From CAKQOE01 sp051892195 (lineage in GTDB: Bacteria > Bacillota > Clostridia > Peptostreptococcales > Anaerovoracaceae): a DNA stretch of 20,595 nucleotides. The position numbers were made by a program, and so were the translations under genes. Below the pieces are notes generated by a model that saw only the letters and a program-made list of their open reading frames with translations, did no database searches and was not told the DNA's origin. This document shows positions 15,467 through 20,595 of this stretch, piece by piece (positions within the stretch are counted from its first letter, which is position 1; each line of letters opens with the position of its first letter). The stretch covers positions 1 to 20,595 of the forward strand of contig JBJFFZ010000025.1 in assembly GCA_051892195.1 (NCBI GenBank), given 5' to 3'.

Positions 15467-16138
15467 TTACCTCCCTGATACGATCTTTCCGTCCTCAATG
15501 CGGATGATCCGGTCAGCCATCTGGGCGATTTCCTCGTTGTGCGTGATCATAACGATGGTCTGCGAGAACTTCTGACTGGTAACCTTCAGCAGACTGAGCA
15601 CATCCTGACTGGTGCGGGAATCCAGGTTTCCCGTAGGCTCATCCGCAAGAATGATGGCAGGGGCAGCCCCCAGTGCCCGTGCGATGGCCACCCGCTGCTG
15701 CTGTCCTCCGGAAAGCTGACCCGGAAGGGCGTCCAGACGGCTTTCCAGCCCCAGCGTTTTTACGATCTCACCGATAAATACCTGGTCCACATCCCGCCCG
15801 TCCAACTGAATGGGAAGAACAATATTTTCATACACATTCAGCACAGGTACCAGATTGTAGCTCTGAAAGACAAAGCCGATCTTTCTTCTGCGGAAAATAG
15901 TGAGCTCCTCATCCTTCATGGAAAACAGATCCTTTCCGTCTACCGTCACCGTGCCCTCTGTCGGGCGGTCCAGACCGCCCAGCATGTGAAGCAGGGTGGA
16001 CTTACCAGAGCCTGAGGTTCCCACAATGGCAGCAAATTCCCCTTTTTCCACCGTGAGACTGATTCCGTCCAGGGCCCGGACCTCCGTATCACCTGCACCG
16101 TAAACCTTGCGCAGATTTTCTGTCTGCAGTATGCTCAT
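15467..16138 (-). CDS. ABC transporter ATP-binding protein, LolD/MacB type
   Basis: A 223-residue nucleotide-binding subunit for the adjoining permease. Walker A is GTSGSGKST (40-48), Q-loop Q92, signature LSGGQ (142-146), Walker B IILADEP (162-168) with catalytic E167, D-loop NLD and H-switch H200. The segment GGLDRPTEGTV is typical of the LolD/MacB/FtsE group. The ATG at 16138 follows GGAGGT (16145-16150 on the plus strand) at 6 nt; an upstream in-frame extension to 16300 overlaps the kinase gene and is not conserved. It is preceded by a terminator-like hairpin, and its stop codon is within the ribosome binding site of the permease gene. Confidence 0.95.
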   Translation of the reverse strand: MSILQTENLRKVYGAGDTEVRALDGISLTVEKGEFAAIVGTSGSGKSTLLHMLGGLDRPTEGTVTVDGKDLFSMKDEELTIFRRRKIGFVFQSYNLVPVLNVYENIVLPIQLDGRDVDQVFIGEIVKTLGLESRLDALPGQLSGGQQQRVAIARALGAAPAIILADEPTGNLDSRTSQDVLSLLKVTSQKFSQTIVMITHNEEIAQMADRIIRIEDGKIVSGR

Positions 16139-16155
16139 AACAATACCTCCAATTG

Positions 16156-16196
16156 AAAAAGTCTGTAGGTCATGAAAACCTGACACTACAGACTTT
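16156..16196 (-). terminator. Terminator-like hairpin in the leader of the ABC genes (possible attenuator)
   Basis: The arms AAAGTCTGTAG (16158-16168) and CTACAGACTTT (16186-16196) are perfect complements over 11 bp. Read leftwards, the stem ends in TTTTTC, as in an intrinsic terminator, and the ATPase ribosome binding site follows only about 5 nt later. An additional inner pairing AGGT/ACCT is possible. It should separate regulatory genes from transporter genes at the RNA level. Confidence 0.65.
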
Positions 16197-16230
16197 ACCA
16201 GAAAAATCTTTCCACATTCTTTCTGAAATC

Positions 16231-17148
16231 TCACAGTTCTGAAAGATTTCCGTCCCGGGGCAGGAAAAGAGAAAAAATGCTGCCCCCTTCCCGGGGACAC
16301 GTCACCTTTACATAGCCTCCCTGACGGGCGGCGATCTGCCGCACCAGGTAAAGCCCGATGCCCACACCTTCCTCTTCCGCATGGGCCCTCCCACGGTAAA
16401 ACCTCTGAAACACTTTCGGCTGCTCGTCCTCGGAGATCCCCGGTCCGTTATCGCTGACATGGATCACAGAAAAGAGCTCATAGCTTTCCGTCCGGATCTG
16501 CACCTGTCCCCCCGGTCCCATGTACTTCACTGCATTGTCCAGAAGATTGTAAACGGCTTCCTCTGTCCACTTCGGATCAAAGACGGCATCTCCGTCTCCC
16601 GGTTCAAGGATCACACGAATCCCTTTTGCATCTGCTTTGGGGGCGATCTGCAAAAGGGCGCCCTTTGCCGCAGCCTGCAGGCTGCCCCGGACAGGATGCA
16701 TGGCAAGGATCCCCGTTTCCAGCCGGGAGATTTTCACCAGGGCCTCAATAAGACTCTGCAGCTTTTCCGTCTGCTGCTGCAGGGCCTGCAGGCAGGCCGG
16801 ATTGTCCGGCTGTTCGCAAAGAAGCTGGGTGTACAGAAGAATATTTGCCACAGGGGTTTTTGTCTGATGGGAAATATCTGCGATGAGGGTCTGCAGGGAT
16901 TCTTTTTCTCTGCGGACATTCTGCGCGGACACCGTGGATGCGGCAAGATAGTGGGCGAGCCTGCTTTCCACAGCAGAAAGGAGAGATTCATCAAAGGATT
17001 CCTCCGTAAATTCGCCCTTCAGCGCCGTTTCCAGCATCCGGTTCATATTTTCCAGAATCCTGCGGGTGCGCCGGCGGTTCCCATACACCGCGCCTCCTGC
17101 AAGCAGCACACAGGCTCCGCAGATTCCCGCTGCGATGATCGTGATCAT
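16231..17148 (-). CDS. Sensor histidine kinase with a single N-terminal membrane segment
   Basis: A 305-residue kinase. One hydrophobic helix (about 3-23) is followed at once by NRRRTRR, so almost nothing is outside the membrane. Then come a coiled-coil-like linker, the H-box ISHQTKTPV with H94, the N-box NLLDNAVKY (201-209), the G1 box DNGPGIS (233-239) and the G2 box GVGIGLYL (261-268). It should phosphorylate the response regulator encoded upstream. The ATG overlaps the regulator stop by 4 bp (ATGA), with no strong SD, so translation is coupled. With no sensing domain, input from the neighbouring ABC permease is a reasonable inference, as known for BceS-type kinases, although those have two helices. 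Confidence 0.92.
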   Translation of the reverse strand: MITIIAAGICGACVLLAGGAVYGNRRRTRRILENMNRMLETALKGEFTEESFDESLLSAVESRLAHYLAASTVSAQNVRREKESLQTLIADISHQTKTPVANILLYTQLLCEQPDNPACLQALQQQTEKLQSLIEALVKISRLETGILAMHPVRGSLQAAAKGALLQIAPKADAKGIRVILEPGDGDAVFDPKWTEEAVYNLLDNAVKYMGPGGQVQIRTESYELFSVIHVSDNGPGISEDEQPKVFQRFYRGRAHAEEEGVGIGLYLVRQIAARQGGYVKVTCPREGGSIFSLFLPRDGNLSEL

Positions 17149-17825
17149 CCCTTCACCGCCCAGGTGTAGCCCACACCGTACACCGTTTTCAGATACCGGG
17201 GATGGGAGGGAGCCTCCTCCAGCTTGTCCCGCAGCCGCTTTACCGTAACAGAAAGGGCATTTTCTTCCACATACGCAGCACCATCGGTCCAGATCCGGTC
17301 CATGAGCACGCCCCGGGGCACCGTCTGCCCCCGGTTTTCCACCAGAATCCGAAGAAGCTTCTGCTCCGTCCTGCTGAGCTCTATCAGACTGCCGTCCCTG
17401 CGGAATTCCATGGCATCAAAATCAAAAATAAATCCGTCCGAATCATACCGGGACGGTACGCCGGCGGAGCCCCGCCGGAGCTGGGCGTTGACCCTGGCCC
17501 GCAATATAGCCAGGGAGAAGGGCTTCGTAATATAGTCATCCGCTCCCGATTCCAGTCCCGTCACCACATCCATTTCAAGATCGTTTGCCGTCAGCAGGAT
17601 CACCGGCACACTGCTGCGCAGACGCACCTCCTGCAGCAGCGCAAGACCGCTGCCGTCCGGCAGATTCACGTCCAGAATCAGAAGATCATACGTATTATTC
17701 TGTATTTCCGCTCTTCCTTCAGCCAGCGTCCTGAACAAGGTAATCTCAACCCCCGGCCCCTGCAGCGCCAGCTGAATCCCCCTTCCAAGAGCCGAATCAT
17801 CCTCCAGCAGCAGAATCCTCTTCAT
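17145..17825 (-). CDS. Response regulator, OmpR/PhoB family
   Basis: A 226-residue DNA-binding regulator. The receiver domain (1 to about 115) has the acidic pocket ED (8-10), phospho-acceptor D52 in LILDVNLPDGSG, T79 and K101 (ITKPF). The winged-helix output domain (about 125-226) includes ELSRTEQKLLRIL and the recognition-helix region ENALSVTVKRLRDKL. I choose the ATG giving MKRILLLEDD: AGGTGG lies 5 nt upstream, whereas the in-frame ATG three codons earlier directly abuts that site. First gene of the regulator-kinase-ATPase-permease series; it probably controls the transporter genes and itself. Confidence 0.94.
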   Translation of the reverse strand: MKRILLLEDDSALGRGIQLALQGPGVEITLFRTLAEGRAEIQNNTYDLLILDVNLPDGSGLALLQEVRLRSSVPVILLTANDLEMDVVTGLESGADDYITKPFSLAILRARVNAQLRRGSAGVPSRYDSDGFIFDFDAMEFRRDGSLIELSRTEQKLLRILVENRGQTVPRGVLMDRIWTDGAAYVEENALSVTVKRLRDKLEEAPSHPRYLKTVYGVGYTWAVKG

Positions 17826-17888
17826 ACCATCCACCTGCCTTTCTCTATATCCGAATTATTTCAGTTCTGAATCATCCCCGTTTTCTGC

Positions 17889-17918
17889 ATCATAGCACAA
17901 AAAGCAGGGAAGTGTCGA
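17889..17918 (-). promoter_or_regulatory. Promoter of the regulator-kinase-transporter operon
   Basis: On the minus strand TCGACA (plus positions 17913-17918) and TATGAT (17889-17894) are separated by 18 bp, with TG one base before the -10. The -35 lies 6 bp from the palindrome at 17924-17940, a good position for an activator. Confidence 0.65.
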
Positions 17919-17923
17919 CCATT

Positions 17924-17963
17924 CATCTGCCGGGCAGATGCAGGCTGCAGTGCCGGGCACTGC
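17924..17963. promoter_or_regulatory. Twin 17-bp palindromes, probable operators
   Basis: CATCTGCCGGGCAGATG (17924-17940) and GCAGTGCCGGGCACTGC (17947-17963) are each perfect 8-1-8 palindromes. They share the core TGCCGGGCA, while the outer four bases differ but stay symmetrical. Their centres are 23 bp apart, about two helix turns. They lie between the leftward regulator promoter and the rightward dehydrogenase promoter. They could be sites for a dimeric regulator; each could also form a 7-bp hairpin in RNA, but there is no adjacent T run. Confidence 0.6.
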
Positions 17964-18014
17964 GTCGGTCTGTTTTTCTGTATTCATGTATAAAGTATTA
18001 TCTTTTGCAGCGTA

Positions 18015-18043
18015 TTGATTTTTTTACTGCAATGCAATATAGT
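18015..18043 (+). promoter_or_regulatory. Promoter of the short-chain dehydrogenase gene
   Basis: TTGATT (18015-18020), 17-bp spacer, TATAGT (18038-18043), in AT-rich DNA. The untranslated leader would be about 55-60 nt. Confidence 0.6.
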
Positions 18044-18106
18044 AGTTGTATTGTATCTTAGATATTTTACAGAAAATTACATTTATAACACGGAGGAGTA
18101 TTTCTT

Positions 18107-18910
18107 ATGAACAGACTTAAGGATAAGGTTGCCATCGTTACAGGCTCTACAAGCGGCATCGGTGTAGGCATCGCAAGATTATTTGCTGCAGAAGGCGCAA
18201 AGGTTGTAATCTGCGGCAGAAGAGAAGCCAAGGGACAGGCTGTTGTAGACATGATCGCTGCGGAAGGCGGTGAAGCTTCCTATCATTTCATGGACATCAC
18301 ACAGATTGACAGCGTAAAGCAGCTCATCGATGATACGGCAGAAAAGTACGGCAGACTTGATATCCTCGTAAACAATGCGGCAAATGTAGGTCTCGAAGAC
18401 GGACGGGTAGACGAGCTGACTCTGGAAATGTGGGATGCGATCTTTGAAAGCGACATCCGCGGTACATTCTACGCAACAAAGTGCGCAATTCCGCACATGC
18501 AGAAGAATGAAACAGGCGGTTCCATCATCAATATCGGTTCCATGGCTTCCTGCGGAGGCGACCTTGGTTCCACTGCCTACGCATGCGCAAAGGCCGGCGT
18601 TGATATGCTGACAAAGTACACTGCCCTCCAGTACGGCAAGGACAAGATCCGCTGCAACTGCGTTCGTCCGGGTCTCATTGTAACACCGGAAAACGAAGCA
18701 AAGGTTCCGCAGGCATTAAAGGACATCTTCCTCAGCAACATTATGGTAGACCGCTATGGATGCCCTGAGGATATCGGTCATATGTGCGTATACTTTGCAG
18801 CCGACGAAAGCGAATACGTGACAGGTCAGGTGATCAATGTAGACGGCGGTATGAACTCCCACGCACCTACCGTTGCTCAGTTTAAGGCCCTGAATTCCCG
18901 TACATGGTAA
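18107..18910 (+). CDS. Short-chain dehydrogenase/reductase (possibly hydroxysteroid dehydrogenase-like)
   Basis: A 267-residue classical SDR oxidoreductase. The nucleotide-binding motif is TGSTSGIG (12-19). RR at 38-39, after the second strand, suggests NADP(H). NNAAN (89-93) replaces the common NNAG. The catalytic residues are S145 and Y158xxxK162 (YACAK). The start MNRL-KVAIVT, AIPHM, ALQY, IRCN, PGLI and PEDI segments recall, from memory, clostridial 7-alpha-hydroxysteroid dehydrogenases, but the similarity looks moderate, so a sterol or bile acid substrate is only a possibility. A C-terminal extension (MNSHAPTVAQFKALNSRTW) may cover the active site. It is a single-gene unit with its own promoter, a strong GGAGGAG site (18092-18098) and terminator, and its codons look biased as in well-expressed genes. 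Confidence 0.88.
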   Translation: MNRLKDKVAIVTGSTSGIGVGIARLFAAEGAKVVICGRREAKGQAVVDMIAAEGGEASYHFMDITQIDSVKQLIDDTAEKYGRLDILVNNAANVGLEDGRVDELTLEMWDAIFESDIRGTFYATKCAIPHMQKNETGGSIINIGSMASCGGDLGSTAYACAKAGVDMLTKYTALQYGKDKIRCNCVRPGLIVTPENEAKVPQALKDIFLSNIMVDRYGCPEDIGHMCVYFAADESEYVTGQVINVDGGMNSHAPTVAQFKALNSRTW

Positions 18911-18953
18911 TCTGACAGCAGCATACTGTAAAAGAATCCAATAAGAATCAAAT

Positions 18954-19001
18954 CCGAACCTGAAGCCTTCCCGAAAGAAGAGCGGCAGGTTCGGTTTTTT
19001 T
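18954..19001 (+). terminator. Intrinsic terminator of the dehydrogenase gene
   Basis: CCGAACCTG (18954-18962) pairs with CAGGTTCGG (18986-18994), and seven T follow. Confidence 0.9.
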
Positions 19002-19014
19002 GTAAAATTAAAGG

Positions 19015-19038
19015 ACGCAGGCTCCGCGCTGCCTGTTG
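19015..19038. repeat. 24-bp direct repeat, copy 1
   Basis: These 24 bases recur exactly at 19959-19982 in the same orientation. The repeat contains a small hairpin: CAGGC (19018-19022) and GCCTG (19031-19035). This copy begins 14 bp after the dehydrogenase terminator and ends exactly where similarity to the ABC permease 3' end begins. Confidence 0.85.
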
Positions 19039-19170
19039 ATGTTCCACAACGCTCTGCGCTGCCATATGGCAGTACATGGCCGCAGCAATCACGCAGATCA
19101 GAAGAGCAAACATGGGCATTGCCGGGAGTACCGCAAATTTCAGTCCGCAGAACAGAATCGCAGTTATTCT
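19039..19170 (-). pseudogene. Decayed C-terminal fragment of an FtsX-type ABC permease
   Basis: Read leftwards, this segment encodes FAVLPAMPMFALL, then MYCHMAAQSVVE. The C terminus of the intact permease reads SPVLAALPLFALL, then MYRHMAAQSIVE (residues 815-846). DNA similarity is also clear to 12910-13010, especially around the shared CCATATGGC. Only about 45 codons survive, covering the last membrane helix. There is no stop codon at the expected place, and the frame runs on through the 24-bp repeat into the terminator of the dehydrogenase. It is not a functional gene. It is a relic of a second permease, diverged from the intact one, not a fresh duplicate. Confidence 0.8.
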
Positions 19171-19220
19171 AAATAGTAAATTGTAATGAAAATAAAACAG
19201 AGAATAATCAGTTGTTTATA

Positions 19221-19249
19221 TTGTTTTTTTTGCCATAACTGCATATACT
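19221..19249 (+). promoter_or_regulatory. Promoter of the toxin-antitoxin operon
   Basis: TTGTTT (19221-19226), 17-bp spacer, TATACT (19244-19249), 31 bp before the antitoxin start. Such promoters are usually repressed by the antitoxin and the toxin-antitoxin complex; I see no strong palindrome over it. Confidence 0.6.
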
Positions 19250-19280
19250 AAAAATAGAAGAACGGATTGGAGGTGTCAAA

Positions 19281-19604
19281 ATGGCAATTGCAGCAGAATT
19301 ATTACAAAGTCTTGTCCCTATTTCACAATTCAACAAAGGGCAGGCAGCAAAAATATTCGACAGACTTCGTTCAGAAAAAGAATTAATCGTTTTAAAGAAC
19401 AATCAGCCCTCTGCAATCATCTTATCTCCGGAAGAATACACCAGGCTGACCGAGATCGAAGAGGACTATTACCTTCTGCTGGAAGCAACCAGACGGTTAG
19501 AAGAAAATGGAGACAAAGAGACTATTCCATTTGATTCTGTACTGGATCGTCTTGGAATCCGTCAGGAAGAACTTCTGGATGCGGAGGACATAGAGATCGA
19601 ATGA
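19281..19604 (+). CDS. Antitoxin, Phd/YefM family
   Basis: A 107-residue antitoxin. Residues 12-55 (VPISQFNKGQAAKIF, then ELIVLKNNQPSAIILSPEEY) match the Phd/YefM DNA-binding fold, which dimerises on its own promoter. The C-terminal half is acidic (EELLDAEDIEIE) and should wrap around and neutralise the toxin. GGAGGT (19270-19275) precedes the ATG. The last four bases overlap the toxin start (ATGA), so the two are coupled. Base composition here is more AT-rich than in the upstream housekeeping genes, which suits horizontal transfer. Confidence 0.9.
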   Translation: MAIAAELLQSLVPISQFNKGQAAKIFDRLRSEKELIVLKNNQPSAIILSPEEYTRLTEIEEDYYLLLEATRRLEENGDKETIPFDSVLDRLGIRQEELLDAEDIEIE

Positions 19605-19930
19605 CCTGGAGTATTGAATTTTTGGAGGAAGCAGAAAAAGATCTGAAAAAATTGGATCACTCAGAACAGATACAAGTCTTAAAGGGGATTACAAAAGTCA
19701 GCCAGAATCCATTACCCGCTGCAGAAGGCGGATATGGAAAGCCTTTAGGAAATAAAAGCGGAACAGATCTTACAAACCTTATGAAAATAAAGTTCAGAAA
19801 TACAGGAATCCGTGTCGTGTATAAGGTTGAGCGAGTGAATGGAGTCATGAAGATTATCGTTATTTCTGCCAGAACCGATGAACAGGTATATAAGGAGGCC
19901 GCTAAAAGAAGAAAAAAATACGGATTATAA
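19601..19930 (+). CDS. Toxin, RelE/ParE superfamily
   Basis: A 109-residue toxin. The order WSIEFLEEAEKDLKKLD, a helical segment, then KIKFRNTGIRVVYKV and KIIVISARTDEQVYKEAAKR is typical of RelE-type proteins, which commonly cleave mRNA at the ribosome. Basic residues K62, K64, R66, R71 and R91 are candidates for RNA binding or catalysis. A ParE-like gyrase target cannot be excluded by eye. Translation starts in a 4-bp overlap with the antitoxin and no separate SD is seen, so toxin output should follow antitoxin output. No terminator follows; the second 24-bp repeat lies 28 bp after the stop. Confidence 0.88.
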   Translation: MTWSIEFLEEAEKDLKKLDHSEQIQVLKGITKVSQNPLPAAEGGYGKPLGNKSGTDLTNLMKIKFRNTGIRVVYKVERVNGVMKIIVISARTDEQVYKEAAKRRKKYGL

Positions 19931-19958
19931 CAGAATGCAACACAAATACCACCCATTA

Positions 19959-19982
19959 ACGCAGGCTCCGCGCTGCCTGTTG
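19959..19982. repeat. 24-bp direct repeat, copy 2
   Basis: Identical over 24 bases to 19015-19038; the flanking bases differ on both sides. The two copies bracket the permease relic and the toxin-antitoxin pair, a segment of 944 bp from repeat start to repeat start. Confidence 0.85.
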
Positions 19983-20035
19983 GCCTGATGGCACAGGGAC
20001 TACGCCAGCTCCATTAGCTGTGAGAGCAGAGAGAA

Positions 20036-20197
20036 TTGCATGAGTTTTTGAAAAATAAAGGGTTTTTTCATGCATATTTTGAGACCAGTGATGAGCTGGT
20101 AGAATTAAAGGGTAAGTTTTCATGCTTCACATATTATGTAAGTGATGAGTTTGACCTCATCAAAGACGTATTTTCATTTATATTTCTTTTAAAATAG
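20036..20197 (+). CDS. Possible 53-codon ORF within the repeat region (doubtful)
   Basis: Starting from a TTG at 20036, the frame is open for 53 codons: aromatic and acidic peptide text such as FLKNKGFFHAYFETSDELVE and DEFDLIKDVFSF, ending at TAG 20195-20197. There is no convincing SD. The repeated DNA words GTGATGAG and TCATGC fall in the same frame (SDE twice), so the openness may simply reflect the repeat. Confidence 0.2.
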   Translation: MHEFLKNKGFFHAYFETSDELVELKGKFSCFTYYVSDEFDLIKDVFSFIFLLK

Positions 20198-20321
20198 TAT
20201 TAATTTCCATTTCTGATCATTTTGCCCATATTCAAAAGCATGATTTTTGGGAGAAAAAACAGGAAACTCATCACCCTACAGAAAAAATGCATGAATTTAC
20301 GGGTTTTTCAGCAAAAACTCA
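20041..20321. repeat. Degenerate inverted and direct repeat element
   Basis: The stretch 20041-20095 aligns to the reverse complement of 20267-20321 at 38 of 55 positions without gaps, with intact blocks TGAGTTTTTG, TTCATGCAT and GTGATGAG. A third, direct partial copy (AAAGGGT, TTTTCATGC, AGTGATGAG) lies at 20107-20149, and TGATGAG-TTTGAC-CTCATCA (20143-20162) forms a hairpin. The layout resembles a small non-autonomous element or a decayed repeat family. The 610 bp from 19931 to 20540 otherwise hold no gene I can support. Confidence 0.6.
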
Positions 20322-20392
20322 TCACCTCAGACCGGAGGATCCGGAAGATCAGAGCCGGGACCCGGGTCCGACACCCGCACCTGCCACAACGG

Positions 20393-20409
20393 CACGTGCC
20401 TGGCACGTG
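20393..20409. promoter_or_regulatory. 17-bp palindrome related to the twin operators
   Basis: CACGTGCCTGGCACGTG is a perfect 8-1-8 palindrome with the core TGCCTGGCA, one base different (the centre) from the core of the palindromes at 17924-17963. A further 12-bp palindrome, GGACCCGGGTCC, lies at 20358-20369 in the same GC-rich block (about 20330-20410). Confidence 0.45.
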
Positions 20410-20421
20410 AAGGTAGTAGGG

Positions 20422-20463
20422 TAATATTATTATATTTGCATATCGGGCACTTTAATAATATTA
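20422..20463. repeat. AT-rich 11-bp inverted repeat upstream of the second tRNA promoter
   Basis: TAATATTATTA (20422-20432) and TAATAATATTA (20453-20463) are perfect complements with a 20-nt spacer. The right arm and the A run after it lie just upstream of the -35 box and could act as an UP element. Confidence 0.5.
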
Positions 20464-20471
20464 AAAAATAT

Positions 20472-20500
20472 TTGACTTTCCCGTGCAAAAGGTTTAGAAT
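20472..20500 (+). promoter_or_regulatory. Promoter of the second tRNA-Leu
   Basis: TTGACT (20472-20477), 17-bp spacer, TAGAAT (20495-20500), preceded by an AT-rich tract. The precursor leader would be roughly 35 nt, longer than for the first copy, and contains CCGG-TGGAAAG-CCGG. Confidence 0.75.
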
Positions 20501-20540
20501 AACAGATGTTGAGCCGGTGGAAAGCCGGGGAGACGTTCGA

Positions 20541-20595
20541 GCGGTTGTGCTGGAATAGGCAGACAGGCACGTTTGAGGGGCGTGTGTCAGCAGAC
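20541..20595 (+). tRNA. tRNA-Leu (anticodon GAG), second copy, cut by the window end
   Basis: All 55 visible bases are identical to 12684-12738, including the GAG anticodon arm and most of the variable arm. The T arm and the acceptor 3' side lie outside the window, so whether this copy is complete cannot be seen. Its own promoter and different 5' flank show it is not a simple tandem duplicate. Confidence 0.88.

Noticed and set aside
19015..19982. CRISPR-like repeats
   Set aside because: Only two copies, almost 1 kb apart with genes between, and no cas genes.
20222..20410. 62-codon rightward ORF near the window end
   Set aside because: It has no SD and runs across the inverted repeat arm and the GC-rich palindromes; the second half is basic low-complexity text typical of chance frames.

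Overview
The window looks like chromosomal DNA of a Gram-positive Clostridia species, most probably a Lachnospiraceae-type bacterium. The basis is strong AGGAGG-type ribosome binding sites, TTGACA/TATAAT promoters, a PHP-type histidinol phosphatase, HisZ-dependent short-form HisG, a DNA polymerase I without a proofreading active site, and a histidine kinase with the SHQTKTP H-box. The genus cannot be named from the sequence alone.

Region 1 (about 1-6540) is a histidine biosynthesis locus. hisK, for histidinol phosphatase, is read leftwards. A rightward operon hisZG-hisD-hisB-hisH-hisF-hisI starts from a perfect consensus promoter. Two things stand out: HisZ and HisG form one 554-residue polypeptide, and hisA is missing from its usual place between hisH and hisF. 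hisC and hisE are also absent from the window.

Region 2 (about 6595-12633) is housekeeping DNA on the same strand: polA, coaE, an orphan extracellular solute-binding lipoprotein, then two small acidic proteins of unknown function with their own promoter and terminator.

Region 3 (12684-20595) looks accessory. It lies between two tRNA-Leu(GAG) genes that are identical over the 55 bases visible in the second one, which is cut by the window end. Inside is a leftward response regulator, histidine kinase, ABC ATPase and eight-helix FtsX-type permease module. The kinase has almost no extracellular part, so the transporter may be the real sensor; a terminator-like hairpin sits between kinase and ATPase genes. 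A divergent, independently transcribed short-chain dehydrogenase follows, with two 17-bp palindromes sharing the core TGCCGGGCA in the divergent gap. Beyond it lie a decayed C-terminal fragment of a second FtsX permease and a Phd/YefM-RelE toxin-antitoxin pair, bracketed together by two exact 24-bp direct repeats. The last 600 bp hold no convincing gene but contain degenerate inverted and direct repeats, a third palindrome of the same 8-1-8 design, an 11-bp AT-rich inverted repeat and the promoter of the second tRNA.

No phage, CRISPR, transposase or integrase gene is visible, and no clear new defence system. The best candidates for something undescribed are the HisZ-HisG fusion, the tRNA-bracketed accessory segment with its nested repeats, and the shared palindromes.
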